The notes below the pieces were generated by a model that worked only from the letters and a program-made list of their open reading frames with translations, was not told the DNA's origin and made no database searches. The position numbers and the translations under genes were made by a program. Below, piece after piece: positions 49,426 to 59,287 of a stretch of DNA of 64,000 bases. How positions within the stretch are numbered: position 1 is the stretch's first letter; every line of letters begins with the position of its first letter. The DNA lies in the NCBI GenBank assembly GCA_026929865.2, contig CM049410.1, positions 29,480,001 through 29,544,000 of the forward strand, in the 5' to 3' direction. Source of the DNA: Hyperoplus lanceolatus (Eukaryota; Chordata; Actinopteri; Uranoscopiformes; Ammodytidae).

Positions 49426-51237
49426 AGGTGATGTGTATTTGTGTAATGAGTGAGGGTGTGGCCTAAGGAGATCAACACTCTATATCAAGGTGTGCATAAT
49501 TATTAGGCAGCTTCTCTTTCTCAGGCAAAATGGGCCAAAAAAGAGATTTAACGGACTCTAAAAAGTAAAAAATTGTAAAAAGTATTTCAGAGAGATACAG
49601 TAGCCTACTCTTGAAATTGCAAAGATATTGGGGCGTGACCACAAAACCATCAAACGTTTTGTTGCAAATAGCCAACACGGTCGCAAGAAACGTATTGAGA
49701 AAAATAGACGCAAATCAACTGCCAAAGATTTGAGAAGAATCAAACGTGAAGCTACCAGGAACCCATTATCCTCCAGTTCTGCCACATTCCAGAACTGCAA
49801 CCTACCTGGAGTGCTCCACTTCGACTCAGACGTCGAGACTGGGCCAAGAAATATCTGAAGACAGATTTTTCAAAGGTTTTATGGACTGATGAGATGAGAG
49901 TGACTCTTGATGGACCAGATGGATGGGCCCGTGGCTGGATCAGTAACGGACACAGAGCTCCACTTCGACTCAGACGCCAGCAAGGTGGAGGTGGGGTACT
50001 GGTATGGGCTGGTATTATTAAAGATGAGCTAGTTGGACCTTTTCGGGTTGAAGATGGCCTCAAAATCAACACCCAAACCTACAGACAGTTTTTAGAAGAC
50101 ACTTTCTTCAAGCAGTGGTACAGGAAAAAGTCTTCATCTTTCAAGAAGACCATGATTTTTATGCAGGACGATGCTCCATCGCATGCATCGAAGTACTCAA
50201 CCGCATGGCTAGCCAGTAAAGTCCTTAAGGATGAAAAAATAATGACATGGCCCCCTTCCCCATTTGACTTAAACCCTATTGAGAACCTGTGGGCCCTGCT
50301 TAAACGGGATATTTACAGTGAAGGAAATCAGTACACCTCTCGGAACAGTGTCTGGGAGGCTGTGGTTGCTTCTGCACAAAAAGTTGATCGTCAACAGATA
50401 AAAAAACTGACAGACTCCATGAATGGAAGACTTGTGACAGTTATTGAAAAGAAGGGTGGCTATATTGGTCACTGATTTTTTTTGACATGTCAGAAATGTT
50501 TATTTGTAAATTTGTTTTATTATTCTCACTTTAACAGAAGTGAGATGGGAAAATTTTAGTTTTTTCATTAAGTTGCAGAATAATTCTGCACACTAATAGT
50601 TGCCGAATAATTGTGCACTTATGTATATTCTCTTAAGAAAGACAAAACCTCACTTTTACTTTCGTAAACATTCAGGTTTAGGTTCATTAACATTTTGGAT
50701 TGACCGAGAGCACTGTAGTTGTTCAATAATAAAATTAATACAAAATACAACTTGCCTAATAATTGTGCACACAGTGTATTTGCTTATCCAGTTTGTTCAG
50801 GTTTTTAACGTGGTTAACGGTCCGATTCGCAGTAAAAATTAAACATTGACAATATCAGTGCAGTGCTTCCGTGTCCAGTGTGGCCCTGGTGGTTGGCCCC
50901 AAAATGACCAAATCCGTCCCTGGTCATGTAAGATGTGATTTTGAAGAAATGAAAGAGATTCAGAGATTATATCAAGAAGCTTTTATTCAGATAATCAGAC
51001 AGTGTTGGACATGTTTAAAAAGCTGCTGGAGTTTATGTATCTTTCCTTATTTTCATTTAATTTAAATGTATTTAGCTTGAAAATATTTCTTATCAAACAA
51101 AAGGGGGTCAAACAAACAAAAAAACTGAAAGGGGAGTATGAAGGTTTTACTGGTTACGAACAGTACTGATCGTTTCACATGTTTACTGTTTTTATTTTCT
51201 GTAATCAACCACTAGAAATAACGGGTTAAGAAATAAA

Positions 51238-51241
51238 ATAA

Positions 51242-51312
<71 letters not shown>
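51238..51312. repeat. (TAA)n microsatellite
   Basis: About 70 bases of TAA/AAT units in AT-rich sequence. Confidence 0.9.
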
Positions 51313-51317
<5 letters not shown>

Positions 51318-51794
51318 TAAAAATAAAACGCTGGTGTCTGTTGGTCGTCCACTGTTGTATATCGTCATCATCTAGCTGCTCTGTTATGAACCTGGTTTCC
51401 AAGGTGACGTGGTTATGTCATATCATCTGGAAACAGACAGAGAGAACATGATCAGGCTATTGACAATTGTCTTAACATACAACAAAACCACATACAGACA
51501 ACATTTCTAAATAATTGAGTACCCGTAAAAACTTTTAACAAAGCCAGCATTTAGTAAAAATGTAAAGATAGTCATTCCATATATGTACAGTATATTTATC
51601 AGATCGTAGAAACAAAATTAAGTAATGACAATATATAGAAAATAAATAACATTGAAATGTGAGGTTTCTCCCTTGTTTGTAAAACAGCATTTTTTAATCC
51701 AAGTCTCCTAATTATTGGTGTCTGTCAATTTTCTTTTATATTCAAAACACTTTTCCCACTTTGACTCAAAATTCCCAGAATGTGAGGGTTTTAC

Positions 51795-51827
51795 CGTCAA
51801 CATCGTTCTGTGACAGATGCAGCACCA
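51795..51827 (-). pseudogene. Fragment of a third PYD exon (copy C), truncated by a SINE tail
   Basis: On the minus strand, GGTGCTGCATCTGTCACAG then AACGATGTTGACG and the donor GTAAAACC match the 3' ends of PYD copies A and B. The rest of the exon is replaced by a SINE body and tail (51828-51900: ACTCTGTCTCCCTGCACTAT, AATAAAGCC). Confidence 0.65.
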
Positions 51828-52097
51828 TTTACTCTGTCTCCCTGCACTATCAATAAAGCCTTGAAAATGCCCCACCCAAAAGAAAAAACTTTAAAAAATA
51901 AAAGATTCAACTACTGAAGAAAGAATAAAAGCTGCCTCGGTCTTTCTGTGAACCTGACCTGTTTTGTTATGCCTTACCTTTTGCACTATTTACAATGTAT
52001 TTGTTATAAATAATACTTATCTTAAATTACCCAATTTTATAGTTTTGTTTTTATTGCACTGGGTGGGTCGAAGAGGAACGTTATTTAGATTCCTTTG

Positions 52098-52585
52098 TAT
52101 GTCTGTGTGTGTCTCTGTTAGAATGTGTGAGTGTGTGTCTGTGTGTGTCTCTGTTAGTATGTGTGTGTGTCTCTGTTAGTGTGTGTATGTCTGTGTGTGT
52201 CTCTGTTAGTGTGTGTATGTCTGTGTGTGTCTCTGTTAGAATGTGTGAGTGTGTGTCTGTGTGTGTCTCTGTTAGAATGTGTGAGTGTGTGTCTGTGTGT
52301 GTCTCTGTTAGTATGTGTGTGTGTCTCTGTTAGTGTGTGTATGTCTGTGTGTGTCTCTGTTAGTGTGTGTATGTCTGTGTGTGTCTCTGTTAGTGTGTGT
52401 ATGTCTGTGTGTGTCTCTGTTAGAATGTGTGAGTGTGTCTGTGTGTGTCTCTGTTAGAATGTGTGAGTGTGTGTCTGTGTGTGTCTCTGTTAGAATGTGT
52501 GAGTGTGTGTCTGTGTGTGTCTCTGTTAGAATGTGTGAGTGTATGTCTGTGTGTGTCTCTGTTAGTGTGTGTGAGTGTATGTCTG
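52098..52585. repeat. GT-rich minisatellite, about 27-30-bp units
   Basis: About 17 units of a GTGTGTCTCTGTTAG core followed by either AATGTGTGAGTGTGTGTCT or TGTGTGTATGTCT variants. Two main unit types alternate in blocks, a sign of higher-order duplication. The long open frames on both strands through it are by-products of the repeat. Confidence 0.9.
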
Positions 52586-52652
52586 GCACGTATTCTGCAA
52601 TTGACAATAAAGCGACTTTGACTTTATTTTTTAAATTTTGTGAGGGTTTTAC

Positions 52653-52932
52653 CATCAACGTCGTTCTGTTGACAGATGCACGCACCAGGTCATTCCTATG
52701 GATCCCCTTCAGACACTCTTTGGCCACAGCCACTGGATCCCGGGGGTATTCTTGCATCAACAGATCCACCGTCTTATGCCGGTCGGCCTTGTCCAGTTGG
52801 AATTCTGGGATCATTTGGAGGTTTTTCAGGTGCCACTTGAAATCCCTGAACTCTTTATCATCCAACTTGTCCATTGCATGTTTAAGAGCTTTGATTGGAT
52901 CCATTTTTGTCGTTTGAACTTTCTTCTCTCAC
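52653..52932 (-). pseudogene. Pyrin-domain exon, copy B (ATG kept, end frameshifted)
   Basis: The exon runs from the acceptor TTTACAG at 52933 to the donor GTAAAACC at 52652; ATG at 52904. The PYD is clear: [39 protein letters not shown], then [11 protein letters not shown]. After NDLV, two extra bases relative to copies A and C change the frame ([10 protein letters not shown] instead of an LSQN-type end) and alter the exit phase from 1 to 0. It could still express a PYD-only protein if a downstream exon fits phase 0, but I see none, so pseudogene is preferred. Fish use such domains in NLR receptors and ASC-type adaptors. Confidence 0.65.
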
Positions 52933-54224
52933 CTGTAAAGATCAGAGGAAACAGTCATTTATTTGTTTTAATGGACAAACTTAATGTGAACAGATATCTG
53001 AGCTGTCTATTTTTTCTGCCACAAATATTTCTCAAGCTTGTGAAAACGAAGCAAATATATTGGCACAGTAAAGCTTCTAATCCAAGCTTGAGGCTGAATT
53101 GTTTGTTGTTGCAGTTATGCCTTGTATAATGCATAAAACGTGGCTTAAACACAAAGGGAAATAACCTGATGTGTGATCTTGCAATAAGCGAACTCTGCAT
53201 GACATTTCTACCCGTCTAAATTATTACAAAATGTGCCCAAAAACGTTCATGCAGCTGCCGTCACATGTGAAATTATAATCTGTACACTCCACATTCAAAT
53301 AAGTGAATGCCGTTATTTTTTTACTGTGAACAACTTATAAAGGTAGACTGTTAGGGCACATCTGAGATATCTTAAAGATGGATGAGATGGATCAAAGTGA
53401 TTAAATACTGTAATTAACTGTGTGAGACGTGTTTTTTTTAGCACACGCACAGTACAGGCAGGTAGTGGATAATGAGGAGATATTCACTGATTTAGAGTGA
53501 AATTGATTTTGACAACAAGCGTTCTCCAGAATCCCTGACTATACCTTTAAACAACAGCACAGTGTGGCGCTGCTGCTTTAGCCGGAAAGGGCGGGAAAAA
53601 CTCCAGAGAGAAAAAATGATTTATTTCAATCTAGACGGAGATCCAGGCCTGTGTCTGTCGGTCTGTTTCTCATCAGAAATTCTTCACTACAGCTCTGTTA
53701 CACATGTCCCTGCTCACATAGATAAATACTTTTCTCTTATTTATGAACTTACTGGTCTCAAAGTGAGCTGTTTCCTATCTTTACTCAAAGAGGATATCCC
53801 CTCCCTCGCCCTGTTTCCTCTCCTTAACCGTTAGTGTCCTGAGGTTAAATAAAGTTTAAAAGTATTTAGAAAGTAGTTCATGACTCACTGTGCTGCGGCG
53901 ACTTGTTCTGGCTCGTGTCTGAACTCGAAAAAAAAATGATGTAAGATCTGAAGTAAGCGGAAGAGTTTAAGCGGAAACTTTGATGACGTAGATCCGGTGT
54001 GTTTGTTAAATTATTCCCCGGCCGTTAAAGCTATAGTGCATAATTTTTTCATATTAATGAATTTTTTTTCCATAACATATCAATGTCAGCTATCAGCTCT
54101 ACAAAATATAAAAAGCTGCTGGTGTCTGCTGTATGGTGTCAACTCATCTGGCCGCTCTGCCGTTGGGATTCAGTTTTCACTGACCTCCTGAAAGAAACAG
54201 AGAGAGAAATGTATCAATTCACTG

Positions 54225-54359
54225 AGTTTTAAAGATAATTTTTTGGCATTGTTGCTTTTTTATATGTATTAGAGCGACAGAGATGAAATGTGTCAGAGAG
54301 GGGAATGACATGCAGAGAACGACCCGGGCTGGATTGTAACCCGGGTCTGCTGTGAAGAG

Positions 54360-54441
<82 letters not shown>

Positions 54442-54503
54442 GAGGGGAATGACATGCAGAGAACGACCCGGGCTGGATTCTAACCCGGGTCTGCTGTGAA
54501 GAG

Positions 54504-54573
<70 letters not shown>

Positions 54574-54645
54574 GAGGGGAATGACATGCAGAGAACGACC
54601 CGGGCTGGATTCTAACCCGGGTCTGCTGTGAAGAGGACTGGGCCT
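54225..54645 (-). repeat. SINE segment amplified together with (GACA)n
   Basis: The unit GAGGGGAATGACATGCAGAG plus ACGACCCGGGCTGGATT, AACCCGGGTCTGC and TGTGAAGAGGAC occurs three times (54297, 54443, 54576), separated by (GACA)n runs of about 70-80 bases. In reverse it reads as the B-box and body of the local SINE family. Confidence 0.8.
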
Positions 54646-54824
54646 CTGAAACACACAGCTGATAGCTTTATGTTTGTTAGGGGGAAGATTTGACGGCCAA
54701 AATGTGCAATATTTCATCTCTTCATTTATCCGTTTGAGATGAGTCATGTATTATTCTCCTGTAACCACTAGAGGGCAGCATCTCATTATAGTTCCTCTCA
54801 ACAGCTTGAAGGCATTTGTCCATT

Positions 54825-55080
54825 GCATTACATTACATTACATTACATGTCATTTAGCAGACACTTTAATCCAAAGCGACTTACAACTGGAGCACACATT
54901 CATACACCGATAGCAGCAGCTGCTACCACGCAGGGTGCAAGCTAACTATCAAGAGACATTTAGGGTTCAGTGTCTCTTTGCCCAGGGACACTTGGACGTG
55001 TGGCGGGGAGACGGGGGATCAAACCTCTGACCCTGTAGTTGAGAGTCGACCACCCTACACACTTTGCCAGAGCCGCCCCA
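54825..55080 (-). repeat. tRNA-derived SINE with LINE2-type tail
   Basis: The minus-strand head resembles that at 49141 (GGCGGCTCTGGCAAAGTGTG; AGAGGTTTGATCCCCCG), and the middle shares CTGCTGCTATCGGTGTATG. The tail differs: GTAAGTCGCTTTGGATTAAA, GTCTGCTAAATGACATG, then (TAATG)n. The tail is the common teleost L2-type 3' end, as in V-SINEs. Confidence 0.75.
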
Positions 55081-55235
55081 TTTAGAATCAAGGTTTTCCA
55101 ATCAGTACACACACAGGACTGAAGTCAATCTGGACATATTTGTAATTTGTAACCAAATGTTACTTTCTCCTGTTTCTGTAATGCTCAATTGTTTTGGCAA
55201 TATAAACTTGTGTTCCATGATTATACAACCCTGAT

Positions 55236-55308
<73 letters not shown>

Positions 55309-55324
55309 TAGATAGATAGATAGA
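55236..55324. repeat. (CAGA)n to (TAGA)n microsatellite
   Basis: A CAGA tract that turns into TAGA in its last units. Confidence 0.9.
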
Positions 55325-56419
55325 TGTTGTTTTATGGAATATTCTAGTTGATAAAGGCTTCAGTTATCTGCCGATGAAGCTCTTGTGGACCAGATCGCAA
55401 GATTGTTTGTCACCTGCTGTTTCCAAGTTCATATATTAAAAGATGAAAGTTTATTTTTGTAATAATTGTCAGAACAAATTAGTCATCTCTCAAAGCTACG
55501 GTTTAAGACAAACAATACAATGCTGATCTTAATTAACTAAACAATAATCTTATTGTGGTGTAACTATAGTGATTACATGAAAGGCACAATGTAGCAGGCG
55601 AATCAATACATTCCTTCTATTAGCCACATAAGTCCCCGGAGCAAACCTCAGTAATTAACTTTCTATGACTTATTTGATTGGAACGTGTTTTTGGTTTGGC
55701 ATCGCTGCTGCTCAGTGCTGCAGGGAAAACTGACAACAAGGGACAACACCCACTTATCTCCATCAAGACAATGATGTATTACAGGTGTGTAAACCTTTTG
55801 TGAAGTTGCGAAAATACAGCTACAAAAGAACATGTATTTAACGTAGATGGCCTCCAGCAAAGTTAACTGAGGTTATAATGTAGAACGGATTCAACTAAAT
55901 GAACGGATAAAATCATATAGATATAACACATAAACATGGCCATGCCTGTAAATCGTTTTTGGTGCTTGTGATCAGGAGAAATCAAGCATTGTCTTCACGC
56001 AATAATAGGTATTAATAATTTACGTGTGGTCTAAAGATAGCTGCACTCAACATTATAAGAAGGGCTGTCCAAATTAACGCGTTTATTCATGTCTGCAGTT
56101 TTCAGATGTGTGTGTGATTAAAAGGTGACATCAACATCACGTCAGCTTTCTGGCACAAATTAACAGTTCCCCAGAACGTGGGCTGATTTACCACACAGAC
56201 AGAGAAAAACACACACAGACACAGAAACACACAGACACACACACACACACACATGCAAAACCTGACCAGAAATTATTGAATGTCATACACACATATGGGA
56301 TGAAAACAAACACATCCATCTATTCTGGTGTAGAACATTAAATGATTGTGTGATTAATCCACAGCTACACTGTGACTAATCTGATTAGAAATTTAAATCA
56401 TTTGACACTACTCATGATA
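55325..56419. other. No recognised gene
   Basis: AT-rich, with a CA-rich patch near 56205-56255. No exon supported. Confidence 0.3.
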
Positions 56420-56427
56420 AGTTAAAA

Positions 56428-57184
56428 CAGGGTTTTTCAACCTTGAGGTCGCGACCCCACGTGTGTTCGCCTGGAATTTAAATGGGGTCGCCTGAAATGT
56501 CTAGTAATTGAATATTGAAAAAATTACTGATAATTTTTTTTCTTTTAAACTTCAACGCTTCAACTTGTAAACACAAACTTGCAGTCATAGTAAAACAAAA
56601 TGTAAAGATGTATTTGCCCGCCTGGCCCTGCAAAGACAGTTCCAAGAGGAACTGTGGCACAGACACCAAAGAGACAGAGAACATTCAGTTTACGACCAAA
56701 GTTTCATTCAGTTTTGATTTACAGGTGTGATGAAAAGCAACGAGGAGAAGCCAAAATGACTGCTGTGTAGTAAGGTCCTGTCTGCCGAGAGTACGAAACC
56801 GAACAAACTCAAAAGACACTTTGAGAAAAAAGGAGCATGTCGGCAAACCAAGAGCTTTTTACGAAAATACATTTGCCGAGCTGAATAAGCAGCGAGTGTA
56901 CTTCAGAAAGGCTGTGACTGTGAATGGGCCCTGAAAGTGTCTCTTGAGGTGAGCTATCTCATTGCTAGGGCTATGAAGCCGCATTGCATTGCTGAGACAT
57001 TAATATTGCCAGCTGCTATCGAAATGGTAAGAATGATATGTGGGGATGTCAATGTGTGCACTAATCCTGGCTACTCTGCATTTGCAACACAGTATAACAA
57101 ACATGTTCAAAAAAAATGTCTCTGGGGTTGCCAGAAATGTTTTATGTCAAAATGGGGTCACAGCCCAAAAAAGGTTGTGAACTG
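56428..57184 (+). mobile_element. hAT element remnant with 8-bp target duplication, ZBED5/FAM200-like
   Basis: Flanks AGTTAAAA at 56420-56427 and 57185-57192 match exactly. The left end is CAGGGTTTTTCAACC; the right end, GGTTGTGAACTG, is a decayed complement. Plus-strand remnants are LSAESTKPNKLKRHFEKK (BED-finger end) and then, from about 56930, LEVSYLIARAMKPHCIAETL, all typical of the ZBED5/FAM200 transposase N-terminal region. Stops and deletions leave it dead. Confidence 0.85.
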
Positions 57185-57192
57185 AGTTAAAA

Positions 57193-58680
57193 GCTTTGTT
57201 ATCCTGTGATTACAAGAAAACATAAAATACAGTTCCACAAACTAGAAAGATTTATTTTGTCCCAATCCTGAGTCAGTTGGATGTTCGACTTTACAGCGTG
57301 GCTGTTCTACCCACAATCCTCTCTTCTGAACTGCTGAGAAAGAACAACCAGCGATGAGACGGATATCAAACAAAGGTTCAACGGTCAAGACGCAAAGTTA
57401 TGACCAAATCTGCAAGTACAAGTATGTCCCTATTGTCCCATACTGCTCACAAAGGACATACTTTTATCGGCCAGCGGCAGTTTAAAGTAAAGTAAAATAA
57501 TTTAAAAAATGATTTGGAATGAATGAAGGGTCTGTGTTTTACTGAACTCTTTTGCTTTGTTCTTGGGCGGCTCCTACTTTGTTATCTGAATACCAGTGTC
57601 TGTACCTGTAGCTGCCTGTGTAACTGCCAGTAAGAAATCTCTGTCATAAATCTATCACTGAAAGTCACAAACCAATTACCACATTCCCATGAAACACAAT
57701 CGTTTCTATGACTCACTATCAAAACACATCAACTGTCACTGAAACCCATTGCAGCAGAAATTGATGGCTGCTGATAGTCTTCACTTCGTTTGATGCTAAT
57801 GCACTTAGTCGGGGGAATTCTCTGCATGTCATGATTTCATTAAGTATTATGTGTACACACCTGAGCGGTCTGACAACTTACTGACGGCACATCGCGTTCT
57901 ATAAGTCTAATGCCAAGATTCTGCTCTTTAAATCTAGTTTAATGTTTAACCCTCTGCTAAAGAATATATTCAGGAAAACAGATGAAGGTTTAATATCTCA
58001 TTTGCTATTTGGCTAAAAGTATGCAGACAGCAGTGTGTGTGTTCAATACATCCTAGTCCTGTTTCATTCTGAGTGAATGCCAAAAGCTGCACACTACTCC
58101 AAATAAATTATTTTAATTTAATGGTTTAAAAAAAATGAGTAGATTTGTATATTGTTCAAAATTGAATCTCGAGCCGTTTCACTAGTTCATAAGAAAAAAA
58201 CTAAAATAATGTCCACCACCATGCAGTGTGTCAATTATACCTTGGCTTTTTGGGGGGCGAGGCTCTAGACTTTTGGGGTTCCTATTAAGAATTTGGTCCA
58301 TCCATCTTTGCCACTAATATTTTGTATGTAGGCGACAGACTTGTAAATCTATTAGTGATATTTCTTGTGATTTGTGGCGAGGGACTTGTAAATTCAATAA
58401 TTTGTATTGACACAATAAATTCATTCCATCCACCATGCAGCACAAGGACAAAACAAACGGCAACTTCAATATGAAAACAATGACAGCACCTTCTTAAAGC
58501 AAGCTGTTTATGTCAGTGCTACAAACTGTCCAAGAATAGCTTATGCAGATATTTCTCCCAGTCTGAGTTGATTTTCCTTCTTGTTTTGTTCAACTTTGTT
58601 TTTAACACAGACTCCTGGGAGTGCTTGTTTGGTAGGGGACAGTCCTAAACTCTACATGTCTCTGTATACTCTGATCTCTC
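57193..58680. other. No recognised gene
   Basis: Unique-looking AT-rich sequence upstream of the keratin. No exon or repeat family supported. Confidence 0.35.
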
Positions 58681-58714
58681 TGTGCACTGACATCAGGGCG
58701 CCTGTACCACAATA

Positions 58715-58852
58715 TTTGTAGCGGTCCGGTGCCTTGCTCAAGGGTCAGCTCGGCAGTGCCCAGAGTGCCCACAATCCAACACTGTTCCATGCTGGACTTA
58801 AACGAGCAACTCTAACCCAAGTCCCTACAGACTGAGCTACTGCCGCCCCAAG
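58715..58852 (-). repeat. tRNA-derived SINE, decayed
   Basis: On the minus strand: GGCGGCAGTAGCTCAGTCTG, GGTTAGAGTTGCTCG (B-box region decayed), and CTTGAGCAAGGCACCGGACC. Confidence 0.65.
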
Positions 58853-59186
58853 AGACACTAACTAAGGGCACTAACTGATTGTGACTCCTGTTGTGAGTAA
58901 CACTCTTAGCTGTGCGGCCTATCCCTGTTTTATGTCAGCACATCTGATTTATCATAACGATCATATAAGATACAAAACTATTCCAGAGAGGAAAGTTTTC
59001 TGCGAGGGATGGTTCACCTGCGTGTTGAGATGCAGCTCCAGGTAATTAAAAATGTTGTGAGTGCACATTTCTCAGACACACCCACAGACCATTAACTTGC
59101 TTTGGAGCCAAGTTAAACGGGGACAGGTGTCTCCTCCCAAGCTTGGCACCCGCTTGCCATCCACTCCTCACAAAGCCATCAAACAG

Positions 59187-59193
59187 TATAAAA
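59187..59193 (+). promoter_or_regulatory. TATA box of the keratin gene
   Basis: TATAAAA lies 101 bases before the keratin ATG, so transcription should start near 59218 with a leader of about 70 bases. Confidence 0.75.
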
Positions 59194-59287
59194 CATCTGC
59201 TGCTCTCTGGGCTCTTCACTTTCTCCTCTCCTGCTGAAGAAGAAAGACCCCACTACCACACAACCCTCTGTGGCACCACTTGCAGTC

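Larger units (their letters stand above)
48145..50776 (+). mobile_element. Tc1-like transposon with both termini and split transposase, carrying a nested element
   Basis: Termini CACTGTGTGCACAATTATTA and its exact complement are flanked by TA (48143-48144, 50777-50778). The transposase lies on the plus strand in two pieces. 49628-49858 is the helix-turn-helix part (RDHKTIKRFV, KSTAKDLRRIKRE). 49894-50475 is the catalytic DD34E part (TLDGPDGW, FMQDDAPSHAS, SPFDLNPIENLWALLK). A frameshift lies near 49855-49895, and the upstream leader was broken by a 1.2-kb insertion at 48261-49425. Inactive as it stands, but with well preserved ends. Confidence 0.9.
51340..54050 (-). repeat. PYD duplicon B
   Basis: Counterpart of 41380-43620, with the same order of exon-like units, including a 5' non-coding exon at about 53889-53960 (donor GTGAGT). 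A third partial copy of the downstream exon-like unit lies at 54110-54215 (GACCTCCTGAAAGAAACAG on plus). Confidence 0.7.

Noticed and set aside
52308-52917. Long open frames of about 200 codons on both strands
   Set aside because: Most of each frame is the GT-rich minisatellite; only the N-terminal 84 codons on the minus strand (PYD) are real coding sequence.
54229-54747. 172-codon Cys/Leu/Ser/Val repeat protein
   Set aside because: It is a translation of (GACA)n and the SINE unit; no start context or splice sites.
59270-59287. Extended keratin start at a GTG before the ATG
   Set aside because: The ATG at 59288 begins the canonical head, and the GTG lies in the leader.
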